From contig CAZCJA010000043.1 of NCBI GenBank assembly GCA_964499015.1, positions 1 to 19,264 of the forward strand: 19,264 nt of DNA, read 5' to 3'. The DNA is from CAZCJA01 sp964499015 (GTDB lineage: Bacteria > Elusimicrobiota > Elusimicrobia > F11). Under the pieces are notes generated by a model, which ran no database searches, had not been told where the DNA came from, and worked only from the letters and a program-made list of their open reading frames with translations. The position numbers and the translations under genes are program-made. Shown in pieces: positions 14,468 to 19,264 of the stretch. Position 1 is the first letter of the stretch. Each line of letters starts with the position of its first letter.

Positions 14468-15625
14468 TTAGTACTTCGGAATCCGTGGATCCAAATCGGC
14501 GTAGGCGTTGATGCCCCCCGCCAAGTTCTTCAACTTCCGAAACCCCAATTTTTGCAACTGCTGGATCGCTTTTGCCGAGCGGGCTCCGGAGCGGCAATGG
14601 ATTATATATTCCTTGCTCGAATCGAGTTCGTTCACATGATCCATGAGGGTACCAAGCGGAATGAGCTTTGCGCCTTGAATGCGTGAAATGTCGTATTCAT
14701 ACGGCTCGCGAACATCAATGATATTCAGCTGTTTTCCGTTCTTATCTATGAGTACTTTAAAGTCTTTGGCGCTGATTTCTTGGACGCCGGTGATGTCCGC
14801 ATCCGGCGCTTCCTGCCCCAATCCCAGACCGCAAAACTGTTCGTAATCGATCAATTTTGTGATGGTCGGTTTATCGCCGCAAACAGGGCAGCTCGGGTCG
14901 CGCTGGATCTTAAGCTCGCGGAAGGTCATATCGAGAACGCTGATTTGCAGCAGGCGTCCCATCAAGGAATCGCCTTTGCCCAAAAAGTACTTAACGGCCT
15001 CGGAGGCTTGAATCATGCCCACCAATCCCGGCAAGATGCCCAACACGCCGCCTTCGGCGCACGAGGGCACTTCTCCCGGCGGCGGCGGCTCTGGATACAA
15101 GCAGCGGTAGCATGGGCCGTCTTTGGGCTTAAACACGGTGGCCTGGCCCTCAAAACGGAAGATGCTGCCGTAAATGTTGGTTTTGCCCAGGAACACGCAG
15201 GCGTCATTGACCAGGTAGCGCGTCGGGAAGTTGTCAGTGCCGTCGATGATCAAATCGTAATCCTTGAAGATATCCATCACGTTTTCGCTGGAGAGCTTAG
15301 CGTTATAGGTGTTTACGATCGTGTTCGGATTAACCTGCTGAATTCTTTTTTTGGCCGCTTCAACTTTTGGAACGCCCACGTCCGCCGTTGAGAAGAGCAG
15401 CTGGCGTTGGAGATTGGTGTTGTCGACCACGTCGAAATCAATAATGCCGATGGTGCCAATGCCGGCCGCCGCGAGGTAGAGCGCGTTGGGCGAACCCAGG
15501 CCGCCCGAGCCGATAAGCATAACTTTCGCGGCTTTCAATTTCTCTTGTCCCGCTTTGCCCACCTCCGGCAGGATCAAATGGCGAGAGTAGCGCAGAATTT
15601 CTTCGTTTGTCAGAGCAACGGTCAT
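14468..15625 (-). CDS. moeB: MoeB/ThiF-type E1-like adenylyltransferase fused to a rhodanese domain (MoeZ/MOCS3 type)
   Basis: 385 residues. It activates the C-terminal glycine of a ubiquitin-like sulfur carrier (MoaD, ThiS or CysO type) by adenylation and can then pass sulfur to it through the rhodanese domain. Seen: nucleotide loop GSGGLGS (39-45), acidic D64, NLQRQ (71-75), DGTDN (128-132), zinc cysteines C172/C175 (CYRC) and C246/C249 (CPVC), and the MOCS3-like loop PSCAEGGVLG with candidate catalytic C189. The rhodanese domain spans about 282-380 with active-site loop CRSGAR (C344). Length matches MoeZ. AAGGAG 8 bases before the ATG fixes the start. It is last in the operon, overlapping the HAD gene by ATGA. 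The carrier protein is not in the window, so molybdopterin, thiamin, cysteine and tRNA thiolation all remain possible. Confidence 0.93.
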   Translation of the reverse strand: MTVALTNEEILRYSRHLILPEVGKAGQEKLKAAKVMLIGSGGLGSPNALYLAAAGIGTIGIIDFDVVDNTNLQRQLLFSTADVGVPKVEAAKKRIQQVNPNTIVNTYNAKLSSENVMDIFKDYDLIIDGTDNFPTRYLVNDACVFLGKTNIYGSIFRFEGQATVFKPKDGPCYRCLYPEPPPPGEVPSCAEGGVLGILPGLVGMIQASEAVKYFLGKGDSLMGRLLQISVLDMTFRELKIQRDPSCPVCGDKPTITKLIDYEQFCGLGLGQEAPDADITGVQEISAKDFKVLIDKNGKQLNIIDVREPYEYDISRIQGAKLIPLGTLMDHVNELDSSKEYIIHCRSGARSAKAIQQLQKLGFRKLKNLAGGINAYADLDPRIPKY

Positions 15626-16269
15626 TTCACTATCTCCTTGAGTTCGTTAAAAGTTGTAATCGAAAAATCCGGTTTAAGGTTCATGGTTTCGGGAACGAAC
15701 CCATAACCATAACGCGCGGCGCACGTTTTGATTCCGGCGGCTTGCCCCGCTTTGATGTCCTGCACGCCATCGCCCAAAATGAGCGTCGTCGACGCCTGGC
15801 CGCTCAACTGTTTTACCGCTTCCAAGACCGGCCGCGGATGCGGTTTTTTCTCTGGAAACGAATCCCCTCCAACGAGCACGGAAATTGAATTCGCCACATC
15901 CAGCTTCTTCAAAATTTTATCGGCAAAACCCCAGGGCTTGTTGGTGACGATTCCCAACTTTTTGGTCCGGCTCAAATCCGCAAGCATGTCGCCCGCGCCG
16001 GCATAAAGGACCGTTTTATCGACGCAATGCTCTTCGTAGTGGGCTTTAAACGCTTTCGAACCGATCTCGAGCGTCTTTTCATCCACGGGCCCAAACACGC
16101 CCAGCAAAAGGTCCCGCAAACCGTTGCCCACGTGCGGAATAATCTCGTTTGAGGATTTCTCCTTAAAACCGACGGCGGCGAGCGCCACGTTTACGGACGC
16201 CACCAAATCAGCCCGGGAATCGACGAGTGTGCCGTCGAGGTCAAAAAGAACGGTATCAATGCCGGGCAT
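15622..16269 (-). CDS. HAD-superfamily phosphatase, phosphoglycolate phosphatase-like
   Basis: 215 residues, normal for the Gph/PgmB subfamily with an alpha-helical cap. Motif I is FDLDGTLVDS with nucleophile D10 and acid/base D12; motif II is IVTNK (T109); motif III is K142 in EKKPHP; motif IV is LGDGVQD with D167 and D171. The usual Ser of GDS in motif IV is Gly here, a mild change. Phosphoglycolate phosphatase is the closest familiar activity, but substrates in this family cannot be read from sequence. Its position after folE also allows a role in pterin dephosphorylation; this is speculation from context. It starts at TAATG shared with the folE stop and ends at ATGA shared with the next gene, so it depends on translational coupling; no Shine-Dalgarno sequence is visible. 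Confidence 0.88.
   Translation of the reverse strand: MPGIDTVLFDLDGTLVDSRADLVASVNVALAAVGFKEKSSNEIIPHVGNGLRDLLLGVFGPVDEKTLEIGSKAFKAHYEEHCVDKTVLYAGAGDMLADLSRTKKLGIVTNKPWGFADKILKKLDVANSISVLVGGDSFPEKKPHPRPVLEAVKQLSGQASTTLILGDGVQDIKAGQAAGIKTCAARYGYGFVPETMNLKPDFSITTFNELKEIVK
15634..15639 (-). promoter_or_regulatory. Ribosome binding site of the moeB-rhodanese gene
   Basis: AAGGAG on the minus strand, 8 bases before ATG 15625 and within the 3' end of the HAD gene; it supports the assigned start. Confidence 0.8.
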
Positions 16270-16847
16270 TACGCTGATTTATTAATGAACGCCAGGAATT
16301 CCTTGCGTGTGCGCGCATCGTCGTGAAACGCGCCGAGCATGGCGCTGGTGACCGTCGGCGAGTCCTGGCTTTCGGCGCCGCGCATTTCCATGCACAAGTG
16401 GCGGCCTTCCAAAACGACGCCCACGCCGTGCGGTTTCAGCTTCGTCTGCAGCGTTTCGGCAATTTGCTGGGTCAGGCGTTCTTGTACCTGCAAACGGCGT
16501 GAATAGACGTCTACGAGTTTCGGGATCTTGGACAGACCGATGATTTTTCCGTTCGGCACATAGGCGACGTGCGCCACGCCGAAAAACGGGAGCACGTGGT
16601 GCTCGCAGAGAGAATAAAAGCGGATGTTTTTAACGACCACCATTTCATTGTAGTTTTCGTTGAAAATGGCGCGGTTGATCAGCGCATCGATATCGGTGTG
16701 ATAGCCGCTGGTCAATTCGGAAAGGGAACGGGCGACGCGGCCCGGCGTTTTTTGCAGGCCTTCGCGTGTGGGGTCTTCGCCAAGGATTTTGAGCATTTGC
16801 TCAACCAAACTTGGCAATTTGGTGATCTGTTCGGTTTGCGATTCCAT
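16269..16847 (-). CDS. folE: GTP cyclohydrolase I
   Basis: 192 residues. It converts GTP to 7,8-dihydroneopterin triphosphate, the entry step of folate (and other pterin) synthesis; cytosolic, homodecameric in the family. Seen: zinc ligands C81 and H84 in SLCEHHVLPFFG and C152 in HLCMEMRG, catalytic-region H83, the KIIGLSKIPKLVD segment, and the C-terminal SAMLGAF. Start: ATG 16847 is preceded by GAGGAG six bases upstream and overlaps the TAA of the DUF2203 gene as TAATG. A longer frame beginning at 16943 would add 32 residues unrelated to FolE that overlap the upstream gene, so I rejected it. Next gene: HAD phosphatase, again TAATG. Confidence 0.97.
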   Translation of the reverse strand: MESQTEQITKLPSLVEQMLKILGEDPTREGLQKTPGRVARSLSELTSGYHTDIDALINRAIFNENYNEMVVVKNIRFYSLCEHHVLPFFGVAHVAYVPNGKIIGLSKIPKLVDVYSRRLQVQERLTQQIAETLQTKLKPHGVGVVLEGRHLCMEMRGAESQDSPTVTSAMLGAFHDDARTRKEFLAFINKSA

Positions 16848-17248
16848 TAGACGCTCCTCGTTTCCTTGAGTTTGCGGCGGCCGGAAAAGCCGTCCGTCAA
16901 ATTGTGCCAGTGTGTGATGCGTTTCTCCCCCAACTTCCAGCACAGATAGCCTTCTTTGCCATCAATACGCGTCGGGAAATCGATGAGACCCATGTCCAAA
17001 TCCTTGGGAATGCAGCCCAGGTCGGCGATTTCTCCGAGGACCTTTTCAAGCTGGCTGGCCATGTAATCCACCTGGCCGCGCAGAACCGCTTCTTCGGACG
17101 GCGGCAAATCCTTGTGACGGCGGCGCCATTCCTCAATCTTGTGCTCGATGCGTATCTTGGCTTCCTGTGCAACCGACAAGTGCTCAATGATCGCCGGGAT
17201 CAGCGCCTCGGCTTCGGGGACCGTAAAATATTTCAATTTAATTTCCAT
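16847..17248 (-). CDS. DUF2203 family protein
   Basis: 133 residues, small and cytosolic, with no signal or membrane segment. The first part is helical and charged, with likely coiled-coil character (residues about 10-75, including IEHKIEEWRRRHKDLPPSEE). The C-terminal half has the DUF2203 hallmarks: LGCIPKDLDMGLIDFPTRID, then GYLCWKLGEKRITHWHNLTDGFSGRR. The molecular function of the family is unknown. It lies between nadA and folE with one-base TAATG overlaps on both sides, so it is produced in the same operon; this does not by itself define a role. A conserved Cys (LCWKLGE) and His residues (HWH) could bind metal, but that is only suggested. Confidence 0.85.
   Translation of the reverse strand: MEIKLKYFTVPEAEALIPAIIEHLSVAQEAKIRIEHKIEEWRRRHKDLPPSEEAVLRGQVDYMASQLEKVLGEIADLGCIPKDLDMGLIDFPTRIDGKEGYLCWKLGEKRITHWHNLTDGFSGRRKLKETRSV
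16854..16859 (-). promoter_or_regulatory. Ribosome binding site of folE
   Basis: GAGGAG on the minus strand, six bases before ATG 16847. It decides between this start and a longer in-frame ATG at 16943. Confidence 0.85.
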
Positions 17249-18174
17249 TAAGAGATTTTCACCATTCGCTCGATCGCCAGCCGGGCGCGATCGGCGGTTT
17301 CTTTTGGTACTTTGACTTCATACTTCATGTCTTCCAGCGACCAAAGAACTTTTTCCAGCGTGATCATTTTCATGAATTCGCAGACCGCACCGGGCGTCGA
17401 AGGATAGAAGGTTTTTTCCGGGCTGTCCTTTTCCATTCGGTGGATAATACCGGTTTCGGTCGCGACGATAAACTCTTTCGACGGAGATTCTTTGGTGTAA
17501 CGCACCATCCCTTCCGTCGATAAAACCTTGTCCGCCAGCGGGAGGCAGGTCGACATGCATCCGCATTCGGGATGCATGATGAATTCGGCCTTTGGGTGCG
17601 CACTTTTTAACTGCTTTATATCGTCTGTCCTGATCATATGGTGGACATGGCACGAGCCGGGCCACAAATGGATGTTCGTGCGGCCGGTTTGCAGTTTCAC
17701 CCATTGGCCCAGGTACATGTCCGGCGCGAACAAAATCTCCTTGTCTTTGGGGATCGATTCAACCACTTTAACCGCGTTCGACGAGGTACAGCAGTAATCT
17801 GACTCCGCTTTCACCTCCGCCGAGCAGTTAACATAGGTAACAACGATCGCTCCCGGATGTTCCGCCTTCCAGCGGCGCATATCGGCGGCGGTGATGGTGG
17901 CCGAAAGCGAACAACCGGCTTTCAGGTCCGGAATTAAAACGGTTTTTGTGGGCGCGAGAATCGAGGCGGTTTCGGCCATGAAATGAACGCCGCAGAAGAC
18001 GATGACGTCGGCATCGGTGGCCGCGGCCTTTTGCGAAAGGAGAAGCGAATCCCCAACAAAATCAGCCACGTCCTGTACTTCGGGTAGCTCGTAGTTGTGA
18101 GCGATCACAACGGCGTTACGCTTTTTCTTTAATGCGCCGATTCGTTGAGTGATGTTATTTACAGTTGTAATCAT
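17248..18174 (-). CDS. nadA: Quinolinate synthase (iron-sulfur enzyme)
   Basis: 308 residues, the usual length for the family. It condenses iminoaspartate with dihydroxyacetone phosphate to quinolinate in de novo NAD synthesis, using a [4Fe-4S] cluster. Seen: early AHNYELPEVQDVADFVGDS motif, CGVHFMAETA, YVNCSAEVKAESDYCCTSSN, PGSCHVHH and HPECGC. By spacing to characterised NadA proteins, the cluster ligands are probably C88 (KAGCSL), C175 (GSCHVHH) and C265 (GAVCEFMK), 87 and 90 residues apart. It is first in the operon; nadB and nadC are not in the window. Start at ATG 18174; no strong Shine-Dalgarno sequence is seen. The stop overlaps the next start as TAATG. Confidence 0.97.
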   Translation of the reverse strand: MITTVNNITQRIGALKKKRNAVVIAHNYELPEVQDVADFVGDSLLLSQKAAATDADVIVFCGVHFMAETASILAPTKTVLIPDLKAGCSLSATITAADMRRWKAEHPGAIVVTYVNCSAEVKAESDYCCTSSNAVKVVESIPKDKEILFAPDMYLGQWVKLQTGRTNIHLWPGSCHVHHMIRTDDIKQLKSAHPKAEFIMHPECGCMSTCLPLADKVLSTEGMVRYTKESPSKEFIVATETGIIHRMEKDSPEKTFYPSTPGAVCEFMKMITLEKVLWSLEDMKYEVKVPKETADRARLAIERMVKIS

Positions 18175-18277
18175 GGATAAATTGGAGGTAAATCCGGATA
18201 GGGTGAAGAGATTTTAACACAACTCCGGCGAAATCCTCTTAGAATATCAACGCTCATAAATTAGAATAGTTATCGGT
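18175..18277. promoter_or_regulatory. Divergent promoter region between nadA and the membrane protein gene
   Basis: 103 AT-rich bases separate the two divergent starts. For nadA a TAAAAT -10-like hexamer sits at 18211-18216 (minus strand, preceded by TGTG), about 36 bases before the start codon; I see no good -35. For the plus-strand gene a TAGAAT hexamer lies at 18262-18267, only 10 bases before ATG, with a poor -35. No NrtR- or NiaR-type operator palindrome was recognised. Confidence 0.4.
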
Positions 18278-19264
18278 ATGAAACGAGCTTCTGTTAATTT
18301 GCTTCTTGTTCTAGCCACCTTTTTCACTCTATTTCTTTTATTGAACCGTATTTTGTTTATTCCCCGCGACCTGTGGAGCACCATACGCCTGGCCCCTGTT
18401 TTTGGATTGCGTTATGGCTATGGACTTTATGCGACGCTGAGCGAAGGCATGCTAACAGCGGTCGCCTATCCGCCACTGTCCTATTTTGCGTATCTGCCCG
18501 CAACGCTATTTTCAGAGCCTGTTCCCGCTTTGCAATTTGCATCCTTTCTTTCCGCTTTCTTCGCTTTATTTCCGGTCGCTTGCGTTCTTTTTCAACGCTC
18601 CGAGCAAGCGCATGGCGGAAAAGCGGGCGCTTGGGCAACGATGCTGCTGTTTGGCCTTTATAGCGTTTACTCACCACCGCTGCGGTACTCTTTATATTCA
18701 GTCCATGTCGATGCGTTCGCGCTTGGCACTGGCGCAATGGCCTGCTTCTTTATCGAACGCAAGCTACAATCCGGACGTTCTTCTTTTTTTGCTTTATCGG
18801 CGCTTTGTGCCGCGGCTTCCGTTGCGTCGAAACAAAGCATGGTTGTCATACCGGCATCGATCTGTGTTTATCTTTTTACGGTGGGATCCTGGCGGCAATC
18901 GGTGCGGTACGGTGCAGTTGCCGCCGCGTTTACATCTGCGATCTTTTTGATGTTTGCGTCGGTGTTTGGCTTTGACGCTCTTTGGTTCAACACAGTTGTG
19001 CTGCACATGGGGATTCCAACAGATACGCGGTGGATTATTCCCATCGCGCTCGATTTCTTGAAATGGGTGCTTCCGCTCTCACTTTTTCTTGGCGTGGCAT
19101 GGTTTGTATTCAAAGACCGTCGTTGGCTTTTATGGGCGATTACGGCGATATTTATGGCGCCATTGGCGTGGGCTGGACGCCTGAAAGTGGGCGCCGATTT
19201 AAATCATGAAAGTCTCGTGATTTATTATTTATCGATCGCCGCCGCGCTTGCGGCCAAACCGATT
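18278..19264 (+). CDS. Polytopic membrane protein, probable GT-C-fold glycosyltransferase; 3' end outside window
   Basis: The frame is open from ATG 18278 to the right edge (329 codons, no stop). Starts with a transmembrane helix (NLLLVLATFFTLFLLL) and continues with about eight more hydrophobic segments separated by short loops. Features reminiscent of GT39/DUF2029-like lipid-linked sugar transferases: a first long loop with an acidic residue (PRDLW), then YGYGLYATLSEG and YPPLSYFAYLPA; later SVHVDAFALGTGAMA and ASKQSMVVIPAS. Such enzymes transfer sugars from polyprenyl phosphate donors outside the inner membrane. The acceptor is unknown and the catalytic assignment is tentative. It is divergent from nadA and appears to be its own unit; only GTTATCGGT precedes the ATG, so there is no clear Shine-Dalgarno sequence. 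Confidence 0.7.
   Translation, partial: MKRASVNLLLVLATFFTLFLLLNRILFIPRDLWSTIRLAPVFGLRYGYGLYATLSEGMLTAVAYPPLSYFAYLPATLFSEPVPALQFASFLSAFFALFPVACVLFQRSEQAHGGKAGAWATMLLFGLYSVYSPPLRYSLYSVHVDAFALGTGAMACFFIERKLQSGRSSFFALSALCAAASVASKQSMVVIPASICVYLFTVGSWRQSVRYGAVAAAFTSAIFLMFASVFGFDALWFNTVVLHMGIPTDTRWIIPIALDFLKWVLPLSLFLGVAWFVFKDRRWLLWAITAIFMAPLAWAGRLKVGADLNHESLVIYYLSIAAALAAKPI

Noticed and set aside
14780..15391. 203-codon plus-strand frame inside the moeB-rhodanese gene
   Set aside because: Antisense shadow of a gene with complete E1 and zinc motifs; no recognisable protein features of its own.
16848..16943. N-terminal extension of FolE to an ATG at 16943
   Set aside because: The extra 32 residues are unlike FolE and overlap the DUF2203 coding region in another frame; GAGGAG and the TAATG junction support the start at 16847.
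18373..18950. Frames on both strands within 18357-18950
   Set aside because: They overlap the uninterrupted 329-codon membrane-protein frame from 18278, which has strong hydrophobic periodicity; the competitors are rich in Arg/Ser and look like shadows.

Overview
The window comes from a Gram-negative bacterium, probably an uncultivated lineage. A PorV/PorQ-type outer-membrane barrel protein and a very large signal-peptide-bearing surface protein point to an outer membrane. Lineages such as Elusimicrobiota or Omnitrophota would fit the mix of PorV-like barrels, giant PKD-repeat proteins and ordinary NadA/FolE housekeeping genes, but this is a guess from style; no phylogenetic marker in the window fixes it. 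Almost everything is transcribed from the minus strand.

Region 1 (1-14135, minus). One reading frame is open without a stop from an ATG at 13176 down to the left edge: 4392 codons, with its 3' end outside the window. I read the frame line by line and found no in-frame stop. It encodes a secreted giant protein: signal peptide, very basic propeptide, subtilisin-like S8 protease (D156/H227/N318/S380), then three copies of a large unit (a ~420-residue Asp-box beta-propeller followed by three Ig/PKD-like domains, here called A, B and C). These units are separated by K319L-type PKD repeats and followed by two more such repeats, six Big_9-like Ig domains and an eight-copy K319L-type PKD array that runs off the edge. 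Immediately upstream, overlapping it by ATGA, is a PorV/PorQ-like barrel protein (13173-14135). The pair looks like an operon for making and exporting or anchoring the giant protein.

Region 2 (14136-14467). A tRNA-Cys(GCA) gene on the minus strand, flanked by a 179-base spacer before the PorV-like gene and by a short REP-like palindromic element carrying the TTCGACTGCGCTCAG type core.

Region 3 (14468-18174, minus). A compact five-gene operon in which every junction overlaps by 1-4 bases: nadA (quinolinate synthase), a DUF2203 protein, folE (GTP cyclohydrolase I), a HAD phosphatase resembling phosphoglycolate phosphatase, and a MoeB-rhodanese fusion (MoeZ/MOCS3 type). The themes are NAD synthesis, pterin/folate entry and sulfur activation.

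Region 4 (18175-19264). A 103-base divergent promoter region and, on the plus strand, the N-terminal 329 codons of a polytopic membrane protein resembling GT-C glycosyltransferases, cut by the right edge.

The most unusual content is the giant protease-propeller-PKD protein coupled to a PorV-like gene. Its internal three-fold duplication, its conserved C-x20-C pair and its domain A are the best candidates for something undescribed.
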